Part shown: positions 1 to 14,143 of the stretch, in pieces
Layout: each line of letters begins with the position of its first letter
Numbering within the stretch: position 1 is the stretch's first letter
Source of the DNA: Hydractinia symbiolongicarpus
Taxonomy: Eukaryota; Cnidaria; Hydrozoa; Anthoathecata; Hydractiniidae
Assembly: GCF_029227915.1 (NCBI RefSeq)
Contig: NC_079888.1
Coordinates: forward strand, 21,618,001 to 21,682,000
Length of the DNA stretch: 64,000 nucleotides
Reading direction: 5' to 3'
Notes under the pieces: model-generated
Told to the model about the DNA's origin: nothing
The model's database searches: none
The model's input: only the letters and a program-made list of their open reading frames with translations
Made by a program: the position numbers and the translations under genes

Positions 1-1778
1 ATGTTGTCATTTTTGATGAGACGCTGAATAAAGGAAGTTTAATCGCCGGTAAACGAAAACCCGCGATTTCCGGTAAATCCCGGACTCAGCCCGTATAGTC
101 AAAAGTATACAAAGAAAGTACCCAGGGAGTAAACTCATTTCCCAAACGATTTTTTAAATTATTTTTTCACCACTAAAACGCATTAGACTTGTATTTTCAG
201 AAATGTTTTCATTTTTGATGAGACGCTTAATGAAAGTGGTTTAATCGCCGGCAAACGAAAACCCGCGATTTCCCGTAAATCTCGGGCTTGGCCCGTATAG
301 TCGAATGTATACAAAGAAAGTACCCAGGGAGTAAACTCATTTCCCGAAAGATTTTTTAAATTATTTTTTCACCACTAAAACGCATGAGACTTGTAGTTTT
401 CAAAAATTTTTTTCATTTTTGATGAGACGGTTAATGAAATGGGTTTAATCGCCGGCAAACGAAAACCCTCGATTTCCTGTAAATCCCGGGCTTGGCCTGT
501 ATAGTCGAATATATACAAAGAAAGTACCCTGTAAGTAAACTCATTTCCAGAACGATATTTCAAATTATTTATTCACCACTAAAACGCATAAGTCTTGTAG
601 TTTTCAAAAATATTTTCATTTTTGATGAGACGGCAAACGAAAACCCGTGATTTTCCGTAAATCCCGGGCTTGGCCCGTATAGTCGAATGTATAGAAAGAA
701 AGTACCCTGTGAGTAAACTCATTTCCAGAACGATTTTTTAAATTATTATTTCACCACTAAAGCCCATGAGACTTGTAGTTTTTAAAAATGTTGTCATTTT
801 TGATGAGACGCTGAATAAAGGAAGTTTAATCGCCGGTAAACGAAAACCCGCGATTTCCGGTAAATCCCGGACTCAGCCCGTATAGTCAAAAGTATACAAA
901 GAAAGTACCCAGGGAGTAAACTCATTTCCCAAACGATTTTTTAAATTATTTTTTCACCACTAAAACGCATTAGACTTGTATTTTCAGAAATGTTTTCATT
1001 TTTGATGAGACGCTTAATGAAAGTGGTTTAATCGCCGGCAAACGAAAACCCGCGATTTCCCGTAAATCTCGGGCTTGGCCCGTATAGTCGAATGTATACA
1101 AAGAAAGTACCCAGGGAGTAAACTCATTTCCCGAAAGATTTTTTAAATTATTTTTTCACCACTAAAACGCATGAGACTTGTAGTTTTTAAAAATTTTTTT
1201 CATTTTTGATGAGACGGTTAATGAAATGGGTTTAATCGCCGGCAAACGAAAACCCTCGATTTCCTGTAAATCCCGGGCTTGGCCTGTATAGTCGAATATA
1301 TACAAAGAAAGTACCCTGTAAGTAAACTCATTTCCCGAAAGATTTTTTAAATTATTTTTTCACCACTAAAACGCATGAGACTTGTAGTTTTCAAAAATTT
1401 TTTTCATTTTTGATGAGACGGTTAATGAAATGGGTTTAATCGCCGGCAAACGAAAACCCTCGATTTCCTGTAAATCCCGGGCTTGGCCTGTATAGTCGAA
1501 TATATACAAAGAAAGTACCCTGTAAGTAAACTCATTTCCAGAACGATATTTCAAATTATTTATTCACCACTAAAACGCATAAGTCTTGTAGTTTTCAAAA
1601 ATATTTTCATTTTTGATGAGACGGCAAACGAAAACCCGTGATTTTCCGTAAATCCCGGGCTTGGCCCGTATAGTCGAATGTATAGAAAGAAAGTACCCTG
1701 TGAGTAAACTCATTTCCAGAACGATTTTTTAAATTATTATTTCACCACTAAAGCCCATGAGACTTGTAGTTTTTAAAA
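1..1778 (+). repeat. Higher-order repeat of satellite A (787 and 991 bp units)
   Basis: The unusual monomer start ATGTTGTCATTTTTGATGAG recurs at 1, 788 and 1779. The first block is four monomers (787 bases, including one 178-base monomer) and the second is five (991 bases). The second contains one extra near-identical monomer carrying GACGGTTAATGAAATGGG. The blocks read as near-identical elsewhere, which indicates recent unequal exchange. Confidence 0.85.
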
Positions 1779-4700
1779 ATGTTGTCATTTTTGATGAGAC
1801 GCTGAATAAAGGAAGTTTAATCGCCGGTAAACGAAAACCCGCGATTTCCGGTAAATCCCGGACTCAGCCCGTATAGTCAAAAGTATACAAAGAAAGTACC
1901 CAGGGAGTAAACTCATTTCCCAAACGATTTTTTAAATTATTTTTTCACCACTAAAACGCATTAGACTTGTATTTTCAGAAATGTTTTCATTTTTGATGAG
2001 ACGCTTAATGAAAGTGGTTTAATCGCCGGCAAACGAAAACCCGCGATTTCCCGTAAATCTCGGGCTTGGCCCGTATAGTCGAATGTATACAAAGAAAGTA
2101 CCCAGGGAGTAAACTCATTTCCCGAAAGATTTTTTAAATTATTTTTTCACCACTAAAACGCATGAGACTTGTAGTTTTTAAAAATTTTTTTCATTTTTGA
2201 TGAGACGGTTAATGAAATGGGTTTAATCGCCGGCAAACGAAAACCCTCGATTTCCTGTAAATCCCGGGCTTGGCCTGTATAGTCGAATATATACAAAGAA
2301 AGTACCCTGTAAGTAAACTCATTTCCAGAACGATATTTCAAATTATTTATTCACCACTAAAACGCATAAGTCTTGTAGTTTTCAAAAATATTTTCATTTT
2401 TGATGAGACGCTTAATGAAAGAGGTTTAATCGCGGGCAAACGAAAACCCGCGATTTCCCGTAAATCCCGGGCTTGGCCCGTATAGTCGAAAGTATACAAA
2501 GAAAGTACCCAGGAGTAAACTCATTTCCCAAACGATTTTTTAAATTATTTTGTAACCACTAAAACGCATGAGACTTGTAGTTTTCAAAAGTGTTTACATT
2601 TTTGATGAGACGCTGAATAAAAGAAGTTTAATCGCCGCCAAACGAAAACCCGCGATTTCCGGTAAATCCCGGACTCAGCCCGTATAGTCAAAAGTATGCA
2701 AAGAAAGTGCCCAGGGAGTAAACTCATTTCCCGAAGGATTTTTTAAATTATTTTTTCACCACTAAAACGCATGAGACTTGTAGTTTTCAGAAATGTTTTC
2801 ATTTTTGATGAGACATTTAATGAAAGTGGTTTAATCGCCGGCAAACGAAAACCCGCGATTTCCCGTAAATGTCGGGCTTGGCTCGTATAGTCGAATGTAT
2901 ACAAAAAAAGTGCCCAGGGAGTAAACTCATTTCCCGAACGATTTTTTAAATTATTTTTTCACCACCAAAACGCATGAGACTTGTAGTTTTCAAAAATGTT
3001 TTCATTTTTGATGAGACGCTTAATGAAAGGGGTTTAATCGCCGGCAAACGAAAACCCTCGATTTCCCGTAAATCCCGGGCTTGGCCTGTGTAGTCGAATG
3101 TATACAAAGAAAGTACCCTGTAAGTAAACTCATTTCCAGAACGATTTTTCAAATTATTTTTTCACCACTAAAACGCATAAGTCTTGTAGTTTTCAAAAAT
3201 GTTTTCATTTTTGATGAGACGCTTAATGAAAGAGGTTTAATCGCGGGTAAACGAAAACCCGCGATTTCCCGTAAATCCCGGGCTTGGCCCGTATAGTCGA
3301 AAGTACACAAAGAAAGTACCCAGGGAGTAAACTCATTTCCCAAACGATTTTTTAAATTATTTTGTAACCACTAAAACGCATGAGACTTGTAGTTTTCAAA
3401 AGTGTTTACATTTTTGATGAGACGCTGAATAAAAGAGGTTTAATCGCCGGCAAACGAAAACCCGCGATTTCCCGTAAATCCCGGACTCGGCCCGTATAGT
3501 CAAAAGTATACAAAGAATGTACCCAGGAGTAAACTTATTTCCAGAACGATTTTTAAAATTATTTTTTCACTACTAAAACGTATGAGATTTGTAGTTTTCA
3601 GAAATGTTTTCATTTTTGATGAGACGCTTAATGAATGTGGTTTAATCGCCGGCAAACGAAAACCCGTGATTTTCCGTAAATCCCGGGCTTGGCCCGTATA
3701 GTCGAATGTATAGAAAGAAAGTACCCTGTGAGTAAACTCATTTCCAGAACGATTTTTTAAATTATTATATCACCACTAAAGCCCATGAGACTGGTAGTTT
3801 TTAAAAATGTTGTCATTTTTGATGAGACGCTGAATAAAGGAAGTTTAATCGCCGGTAAACGAAAACCCGCGATTTCCGGTAAATCCCGGACTCAGCCCGT
3901 ATAGTCAAAAGTATACAAAGAAAGTACCCAGGGAGTAAACTCATTTCCCAAACGATTTTTTAAATTATTTTTTCACCACTAAAACGCATTAGACTTGTAT
4001 TTTCAGAAATGTTTTCATTTTTGATGAGACGCCTAATGAAAGTGGTTTAATCGCCGGCAAACGAAAACCCGCGATTTCCCGTAAATCTCGGGCTTGGCCC
4101 GTATAGTCGAATGTATACAAAGAAAGTACCCAGGGAGAAAACTCATTTCCCGAAAGATTTTCTAAATTATTTTTTCACCACTAAAACGCATGAGACTTGT
4201 AGTTTTCAAAAATTTTTTTCATTTTTGATGAGACGGTTAATGAAATGGGTTTAATCGCCGGCAAACGGAAACCCGCGATTTCCCGTAAATCCCGGACTCG
4301 GCCCGTATAGTCAAAAGTATACAAAGAAAGTACCCAGGAAGTAAACTCATTTCCAGAACGATTTTTAAAATTATTTTTTCACCACTAAAACGCATGAGAC
4401 TTGTAGTTTTCAGAAATGTTTTCATTTTTGATGAGACATTTAATGAAAGTGGTTTAATCGCCGGCAAACGAAAACCCACGATTTCCCGTAAATCCCGGGC
4501 TTGGCTCGTATAGTCGAATGTATACAAAGAAAGTACCCAGGGAGTAAACTCATTTCCCGAACGATTTTTTAAATTATTTTTTCACCACCAAAACGCATGA
4601 GACTTGTAGTTTTCAGAAATGTTTTCATTTTTGATGAGACATTTAATGAAAGTGGTTTAATCGCCGGCAAACGAAAACCCGCGATTTCCCGTAAATGTCG

Positions 4701-7700
4701 GGCTTGGCTCGTATAGTCGAATGTATACAAAAAAAGTGCCCAGGGAGTAAACTCATTTCCCGAACGATTTTTTAAATTATTTTTTCACCACCAAAACGCA
4801 TGAGACTTGTAGTTTTCAAAAATGTTTTCATTTTTGATGAGACGCTTAATGAAAGGGGTTTAATCGCCGGCAAACGAAAACCCTCGATTTCCCGTAAATC
4901 CCGGGCTTGGCCTGTGTAGTCGAATGTATACAAAGAAAGTACCCTGTAAGTAAACTCATTTCCAGAACGATTTTTCAAATTATTTTTTCACCACTAAAAC
5001 GCATAAGTCTTGTAGTTTTCAAAAATGTTTTCATTTTTGATGAGACGCTGAATAAAAGAGGTTTAATCGCCGGCAAACGAAAACCCGCGATTTCCCGTAA
5101 ATCCCGGACTCGGCCCGTATAGTCAAAAGTATACAAAGAATGTACCCAGGGAGTAAACTTATTTCCAGAACGATTTTTAAAATTATTTTTTCACTACTAA
5201 AACGTATGAGATTTGTAGTTTTCAGAAATGTTTTCATTTTTGATGAGACGCTTAATGAATGTGGTTTAATCGCCGGCAAACGAAAACCCGTGATTTTCCG
5301 TAAATCCCGGGCTTGGCCCGTATAGTCGAATGTATAGAAAGAAAGTACCCTGTGAGTAAACTCATTTCCAGAACGATTTTTTAAATTATTATATCACCAC
5401 TAAAGCCCATGAGACTGGTAGTTTTTAAAAATGTTGTCATTTTTGATGAGACGCTGAATAAAGGAAGTTTAATCGCCGGTAAACGAAAACCCGCGATTTC
5501 CCGTAAATCCCGGACTCAGCCCGTATAGTCAAAAGTATACAAAGAAAGTACCCAGGGAGTAAACTCATTTCCCAAACGATTTTTTAAATTATTTTTTCAC
5601 CACTAAAACGCATTAGACTTGTATTTTCAGAAATGTTTTCATTTTTGATGAGACGCCTAATGAAAGTGGTTTAATCGCCGGCAAACGAAAACCCGCGATT
5701 TCCCGTAAATCTCGGGCTTGGCCCGTATAGTCGAATGTATACAAAGAAAGTACCCAGGGAGTAAACTCATTTCCCGAAAGATTTTCTAAATTATTTTTTC
5801 ACCACTAAAACGCATGAGACTTGTAGTTTTCAAAAATTTTTTTCATTTTTGATGAGACGGTTAATGAAATGGGTTTAATCGCCGGCAAACGGAAACCCGC
5901 GATTTCCCGTAAATCCCGGACTCGGCCCGTATAGTCAAAAGTATACAAAGAAAGTACCCAGGAAGTAAACTCATTTCCAGAACGATTTTTAAAATTATTT
6001 TTTCACCACTAAAACGCATGAGACTTGTAGTTTTCAGAAATGTTTTCATTTTTGATGAGACATTTAATGAAAGTGGTTTAATCGCCGGCAAACGAAAACC
6101 CACGATTTCCCGTAAATCCCGGGCTTGGCTCGTATAGTCGAATGTATACAAAGAAAGTACCCAGGGAGTAAACTCATTTCCCGAACGATTTTTTAAATTA
6201 TTTTTTCACCACCAAAACGCATGAGACTTGTAGTTTTCAAAAATGTTTTCATTTTTGATGAGACGCTTAATGAAAGGGGTTTAATTGCCGGCAAACGAAA
6301 ACCCTCGATTTCCCGTAAATCCCGGGCTTGGCCTGTATAGTCGAATGTATACAAAGAAAGTACCCTGTAAGTAAACTCAATTCCAGAACGATTTTTCAAA
6401 TTATTTTTTCACCACTAAAACGCATAAGTCTTGTAGTTTTCAAAAATGTTTTCATTTTTGATGAGACGCTTAATGAAAGAGGTTTAATCGCGGGGAAACG
6501 AAAACCCGCGATTTCCCGTAAATCCCGGGCTTGGCCCGTATAGTCGAAAGTATACAAAGAAAGTACCCGGGGAGTAAACTCATTTCCGGAACGATTTTTA
6601 AAATTATTTTGTAACCACTAAAACGCATGAGACTTGTAGTTCTCAAAAGTGTTTACATTTTTGATGAGTCGCTGAATAAAAGAGGTTTAATCGCCGGCAA
6701 ACGAAAACCCGCGATTTCCCGTAAATCCCGGACTCGGCCCGTATAGTCAAAAGTATACAAAGAAAGTACCCAGGGAGTAAACTCATTTCCGGAACGATTT
6801 TTAAAATTATTTTTTCACCACTAAAACGTATGAGATTTGTAGTTTTCAGAAATGTTTTCATTTTTGATGAGACGCTTAATGAATGTGGTTTAATCGCCGG
6901 CAAACGAAAACCCGCGATTTTCCGTAAATCCCGGGCTTGGCCCGTATAGTCGAATGTATAGAAAGAAAGTACCCAGGGAGTAAACTCATTTCCAGAACGA
7001 TTTTTTAAATTATTATTTCACCACTAAAGCCCATGAGACTTGTAGTTTTTAAAAATGTTTTCATTTTTAATGAGACGCTGAATAAAGGAAGTTTAATCGC
7101 CGGTAAACGAAAACCCGCGATTTCCCGTAAATCCCGGACTCAGCCCGTATAGTCAAAAGTATACAAAGAAAGTACCCAGGGAGTAAACTCATTTCCCGAA
7201 CGATTTTTTAAATTACTTTTTCACCACTAAAACGCATTAGACTTGTAGTTTTCAGAAATGTTTTCATTTTTGATGACACGCCTAATGAAAGTGGTTTAAT
7301 CGCCGGCAAACGAAAACCCGCGATTTCCCGTAAATCTCGGGCTTGGCCCGTATAGTCGAATGTATACAAAGAAAGTACCCAGGGAGTAAACTCATTTCCC
7401 GAAAGATTTTTTAAATTATTTTTTCACCACTAAAACGCATGAGACTTGTAGTTTTCAAAAAATGTTTTCATTTTTGATGAGACGGTTAATGAAAGTGGTT
7501 GAATCGCCGGCAAACAAAAACCCGCGATTTCTCGTAAATCCCGGGCTTGGCCCGTATAGTCGAATATATACAAAGAAAGTACCCTGTGAGTAAACTCATT
7601 TCCAGAACGATGTTTTAAATTATTTTTTCACCACTAAAACGCATAAGACTTGTAGTTTTCAAAAGTATTTTCATTTTTGATGAGACGCTGAATAAAAGAA

Positions 7701-8040
7701 GTTTAATCGCTGGCAAACGAAAACCCGCGATTTCCCGTAAATCCCTAGCTTGGCCCGTATAGTCGAATGTATACAAAGAAAGTACCCAGGGAGTAAACTC
7801 ATTTCCCGAACGATTTTTTAAATTATTTTTTCACCACTAAAACGCATAAGACTTGTAGTTTTCAGAAATGTTTTCATTTTTGATGAGACGCCTAATGAAA
7901 GTGGTTTAATCGCCGGCAAACGAAAACCCGCGATTTCCCGTAAATCTCGGGCTTGGCCCGTATAGTCGAATGTATACAAAGAAAGTACACTATGAGTAAA
8001 CTCATTTCCATAAGGATTTTTTAAATTATTTTTTCAACAC

Positions 8041-11000
8041 TAAAACGCATAAGACTTGTAGTTTTCAAAAATGTTTTCATTTTTGATGAGACGCTGAATA
8101 AAAGAAGTTTAATCGCCGGCAAACGAAAACCCACGATTTCCCGTAAATCCCGGACTCGGCCCGTATAGTCAAAAGTATACAAAGAAAGTACCCAGGGAGT
8201 AAAGTCATTTCCCGAACGATTTTTAAAATTATTTTTTCACCACTAAAGCGTATGAGACTTGTAGTTTTCAGAAATGTTTTCATTTTTGATGAGACGCTTA
8301 ATGAATGTGGTTTAATCGCCGGCAAGCGAAAACCCGCGATTTCCCGTAAATCCCGGGCTTGGCTCGCATAGTCGAATGTATACAAAGAAAGTACCCTGTA
8401 AGTAAACTCATTTCCAAAACGATTTTTTAAATTATCTTTTCACCACCAAAACGCATGAAACTTGTAGTTTTCAAAAATGTTTTCATTTTAGATGAGAAGC
8501 TAAATAAAAGAAGTTTAATCGCCGGCAAACAAAAACCCGCCATTTCCCGTTAACCCCGGACTCGGCCCGTATAGTCAAAAGTATACAAAGAAAGTACCCA
8601 GGGAGTAAAATCATTTCCCAAACGATTTTTTAAATTATTTTGTCACCACTAAAACGGATGAGACTTGTAGTTTTCAAAAGTATTTTCATTTTTGATGAAA
8701 CGCTGAATAAAAGAAGTTTAATCGCTGGAAAATGAAAACCCGCGATTTCCCGTAAATCCCGGGCTTGGCCCGTATAGTTGAATGTATCTAAAGAAAGTAC
8801 CCAGGGAGTAAACTCCTTTCCCGAACGATTTTTTAAATTATTATTTCACCACTAAAGCCCATGAGACTTGTAGTTTTTAAAAATGTTTTCATTTTTGATG
8901 AGACGGTGAATAAAAGAAGTTTAATCGCCGGCAAACGAAAACCTGCGATTTCCCGTAAATCCCGGACTCGGCCTGTATAGTCAAAAGTATACAAAGAAAG
9001 TACCCAGGGAGTAAACTCATTTCCCGAACGATTTTTTAAATTATGTTTTCACCACTAAAACGCATGAGACTTGTAGTTTTCAGAAATGTTTTCATTTTTA
9101 ATGAGACGCTTAATGAAAGTGGTTTAATCGCCGGCAAACGAGAACCCGCGATTTCCCGTAAATCCCGGGCTTGGCCCGTATAGTCGAATGTATACAAAGA
9201 AAGTACCCAGGGAGTAAACTCATTTTCCGAACGATTTTTTAAATTATTTGATCTCCACTAAAACGCATGAGACTTGCAGTTTTCAAAAATGTTTTCATTT
9301 TTTAATGAGACGCTTAATGAAAGGGGTTTAATCGCCGGCAAATAAAAACCCGCGATTTCCCGTAAATCACGGCCTTGGCCCGTATAGTTGAATGTATACA
9401 AAGAAAGTACCCTGTGAGTAAACTCATTTCCAGAACAATTTTTTAAATTATTTTTTCACCACTAAAACGCATGAGACTTGCAGTTTTCAAAAATGTTTTC
9501 ATTTTTTAATGAGACGCTTAATGAAAGGGGTTTAATCGCCGGCAAATGAAAACCCGCGATTTCCCGTAAATCACGGCCTTGGCCCGTATAGTTGAATGTA
9601 TCTAAAGAAAGTACCCAGGGAGTAAACTGACTTCCCGAACGATTTTTCAAATTATTTCTGCACCAGTAGATCGAATGAGACTTGTAGTTTTCAAAAATGT
9701 TTTCATTTTTGATGAGACGCTGAATAAAAGAAGTTTAATCGCCGGCAAACGAAAACCCACGATTTCCCGTAAATCCCGGACTCGGCCCCTATAGTCAAAA
9801 GTATACAAAGAAAGTACCCAGGGAGTAAAGTCATTTCCCGAACGATTTTTAAAATTATTTTTTCACCACTAAAGCGTATGAGACTTGTAGTTTTCAGAAA
9901 TGTTTTCATTTTTGATGAGACGCTTAATGAATGTGGTTTAATCGCCGGCAAGCGAAAACCCGCGATTTCCCGTAAATCCCGGGCTTGGCTCGCATAGTCG
10001 AATGTATACAAAGAAAGTACCCTGTAAGTAAACTCATTTCCAAAACGATTTTTTAAATTATCTTTTCACCACCAAAACGCATGAAACTTGTAGTTTTCAA
10101 AAATGTTTTCATTTTAGATGAGAAGCTAAATAAAAGAAGTTTAATCGCCGGCAAACAAAAACCCGCCATTTCCCGTTAACCCCGGACTCGGCCCGTATAG
10201 TCAAAAGTATACAAAGAAAGTACCCAGGGAGTAAAATCATTTCCCAAACGATTTTTTAAATTATTTTGTCACCACTAAAACGGATGAGACTTGTAGTTTT
10301 CAAAAGTATTTTCATTTTTGATGAGACGCTGAATAAAAGAAGTTTAATCGCTGGAAAATGAAAACCCGCGATTTCCCGTAAATCCCGGGCTTGGCCCGTA
10401 TAGTTGAATGTATCTAAAGAAAGTACCCAGGGAGTAAACTCCTTTCCCGAACGATTTTTTAAATTATTATTTCACCACTAAAGCCCATGAGACTTGTAGT
10501 TTTTAAAAATGTTTTCATTTTTGATGAGACGGTGAATAAAAGAAGTTTAATCGCCGGCAAACGAAAACCTGCGATTTCCCGTAAATCCCGGACTCGGCCT
10601 GTATAGTCAAAAGTATACAAAGAAAGTACCCAGGGAGTAAACTGATTTCCCGAACGATTTTTTAAATTATGTTTTCACCACTAAAACGCATGAGACTTGT
10701 AGTTTTCAGAAATGTTTTCATTTTTAATGAGACGCTTAATGAAAGTGGTTTAATCGCCGGCAAACGAGAACCCGCGATTTCCCGTAAATCCCGGGCTTGG
10801 CCCGTATAGTCGAATGTATACAAAGAAAGTACCCAGGGAGTAAACTCATTTTCCGAACGATTTTTTAAATTATTTGATCTCCACTAAAACGCATGAGACT
10901 TGCAGTTTTCAAAAATGTTTTTATTTTTTAATGAGACGCTTAATGAAAGGGGTTTAATCGCCGGCAAATAAAAACCCGCGATTTCCCGTAAATCACGGCC

Positions 11001-12740
11001 TTGGCCCGTATAGTTGAATGTATACAAAGAAAGTACCCTGTGAGTAAACTCATTTCCAGAACAATTTTTTAAATTATTTTTTCACCACTAAAACGCATGA
11101 GACTTGCAGTTTTCAAAAATGTTTTCATTTTTTAATGAGACGCTTAATGAAAGGGGTTTAATCGCCGGCAAATGAAAACCCGCGATTTCACGTAAATCAC
11201 GGCCTTGGCCCGTATAGTTGAATGTATCTAAAGAAAGTACCCAGGGAGTAAACTGACTTCCCGAACGATTTTTCAAATTATTTCTGCACCAGTAGATCGA
11301 ATGAGACTTGTAGTTTTTAAAAATGTTTTCATTTTTAATGAGACGCTTAATGAAAGAGTTTTAATCGCCGGCAAACGAAAACCCGCGATTTCCCGTAAAT
11401 CCCGGGCTTGTCCCGTATAGTCAAAAGTAAACAAAGAAAGTACCCAGGGAGTAAACTCATTTCCAGAACGATTTTTTAAATTATTTTTTCACCACTAAAA
11501 CGCATAAGACTTTTAGTTTTCAAAAATATTTTCATTTTTGATGAGACGCTGAATAAAAGAAGTTTAATCGCCGGCAAACGAAAACCCGCGATTTCCCGTA
11601 AATCCCGGGCTTGGCCCGTATAGTCAAAAGTATACATAGAAAGTACCCAGGGAGTAAACTCATTTCCCGAACGATTTTTTAAATTATTTTTCCACCACTA
11701 AAACGCATGAGATTTGTAGTTTTCAAAAATGTTTTCATTTTTGATGAGACGCTGAATAAAAGAAGTTTAATCGCTGGCAAACGAAAAACCGCGATTTCCC
11801 GTATATCCCGGGCTTGGCCCGTATAGTTGAATGTATATAAAGAAAGTACCCAGGGAGTAAACTGATTTCACAAACGATTTTTCAAATTATTTCTGCACCA
11901 CTAGAACGAATGAGACTTGTAGTTTTCAAAAATGTTTTCATTTTTAATGAGACGCTTAATGAAAGAGGTTTAATCGCCGGCAAACGAAAACCCGCGATTT
12001 CCCGTAAATCCCGGGCTTGTCCCGTATAGTCAAAAGTATACAAAGAAAGTACCCAGGGAGTAAACTCATTTCCCGAACGATTTTTTAAATTATTATTTCA
12101 CCACTAAAGCCCATGAGACTTGTAGTTTTTAAAAATGTTTACATTTTTGATGCGACGCTGAATAAAAGGAGTTTAATCGCCGGCAAACGAAAACCCGCTA
12201 TTTCCCGTAAACCCAGGACTCGGCCCGTATAGTCAAAAGTATACAAAGAAAGTACCTAGGGAGTAAACTCATTTTCCGAACGATTTTTTAAATTATTTGA
12301 TCTCCACTAAAACGCATGAGACTTGCAGTTTTCAAAAATGTTTTCATTTTTTAATGAGACGCTTAATGAAAGGGGTTTAATCGCCGGCAAATAAAAACCC
12401 GCGATTTCCCGTAAATCACGGCCTTGGCCCGTATAGTTGAATGTATACAAAGAAAGTACCCTGTGAGTAAACTCATTTCCAGAACAATTTTTTAAATTAT
12501 TTTTTCACCACTAAAACGCATGAGACTTGCAGTTTTCAAAAATGTTTTCATTTTTTAATGAGACGCTTAATGAAAGGGGTTTAATCGCCGGCAAATGAAA
12601 ACCCGCGATTTCACGTAAATCACGGCCTTGGCCCGTATAGTTGAATGTATCTAAAGAAAGTACCCAGGGAGTAAACTGACTTCCCGAACGATTTTTCAAA
12701 TTATTTCTGCACCAGTAGATCGAATGAGACTTGTAGTTTT
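8041..12740 (+). repeat. Higher-order repeat of satellite A (1626 and 1423 bp units)
   Basis: Blocks of about eight monomers are repeated at an offset of 1626 bases: the segment near 8077-8385 recurs at 9703-10011, and the one near 9462-9650 at 11088-11276. That last segment recurs again at 12511-12699 after 1423 bases, about seven monomers. Rare variants travel together, such as CACCAGTAGATCGAATGAG and TAATGAGACGCTTAATGAAAGGGG. This shows amplification of multi-monomer blocks rather than single monomers. Confidence 0.8.
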
Positions 12741-14143
12741 CAAAAATGTTTTCATTTTTAATGAGACGCTTAATGAAAGAGTTTTAATCGCCGGCAAACG
12801 AAAACCCGCGATTTCCCGTAAATCCCGGGCTTGTCCCGTATAGTCAAAAGTAAACAAAGAAAGTACCCAGGGAGTAAACTCATTTCCAGAACGATTTTTT
12901 AAATTATTTTTTCACCACTAAAACGCATAAGACTTTTAGTTTTCAAAAATATTTTCATTTTTGATGAGACGCTGAATAAAAGAAGTTTAATCGCCGGCAA
13001 ACGAAAACCCGCGATTTCCCGTAAATCCCGGGCTTGGCCCGTATAGTCAAAAGTATACATAGAAAGTACCCAGGGAGTAAACTCATTTCCCGAACGATTT
13101 TTTAAATTATTTTTCCACCACTAAAACGCATGAGACTTGTAGTTTTCAAAAATGTTTTCATTTTTGATGAGACGCTGAATAAAAGAAGTTTAATCGCTGG
13201 CAAACGAAAAACCGCGATTTCCCGTATATCCCGGGCTTGGCCCGTATAGTTGAATGTATATAAAGAAAGTACCCAGGGAGTAAACTGATTTCACAAACGA
13301 TTTTTCAAATTATTTCTGCACCACTAGAACGAATGAGACTTGTAGTTTTCAAAAATGTTTTCATTTTTAATGAGACGCTTAATGAAAGAGGTTTAATCGC
13401 CGGCAAACGAAAACCCGCGATTTCCCGTAAATCCCGGGCTTGTCCCGTATAGTCAAAAGTATACAAAGAAAGTACCCAGGGAGTAAACTCATTTCCCGAA
13501 CGATTTTTTAAATTATTATTTCACCACTAAAGCCCATGAGACTTGTAGTTTTTAAAAATGTTTACATTTTTGATGCGACGCTGAATAAAAGGAGTTTAAT
13601 CGCCGGCAAACGAAAACCCGCTATTTCCCGTAAACCCAGGACTCGGCCCGTATAGTCAAAAGTATACAAAGAAAGTACCTAGGGAGTAAACTCAATTCCC
13701 GAACGATTTTTTAAATTATTTTTTCACCACTAAAACGCATGAGACTTGTAGTTTTTAAAAATGTTTTCATTTTTGATGAGACGCTGGATAAAAGAAGTTT
13801 AATCGCCGGCAAACGAAAACCCGCGATTTCCCGTAAATCCCGGACTCGGCCTGTATAGTCAAAAGTATACAAAGAAAGTACCCAGGGAGTAAACTCATTT
13901 CCCAAACGATTTTTTAAATTATTATTTCACCAGTAAACCCATGAGAGTTGTAGTTTTTAAAAATGTTTTCATTTTTGATGAGACGCTTAATGAAAGTGGT
14001 TTAATCGCTGGCAAACGAAAACCCGCGATTTCCCGTAAATCCCGGGCTTGGCCCGTATAGTCGAATGTATACAAAGAAAGTACCCAGGGAGTGAAATCAT
14101 TTCCCGAATGATTTTTTAAATTATTTTTTCACCACTAAAACGC

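Noticed and set aside
290-310. CENP-B box-like match in satellite A (minus strand TTCGACTATACGGG)
   Set aside because: It is one base short of the TTCGNNNNANNCGGG spacing. Satellite B's TTCGTACCAA also matches only the first half of the box. Neither is a true match.
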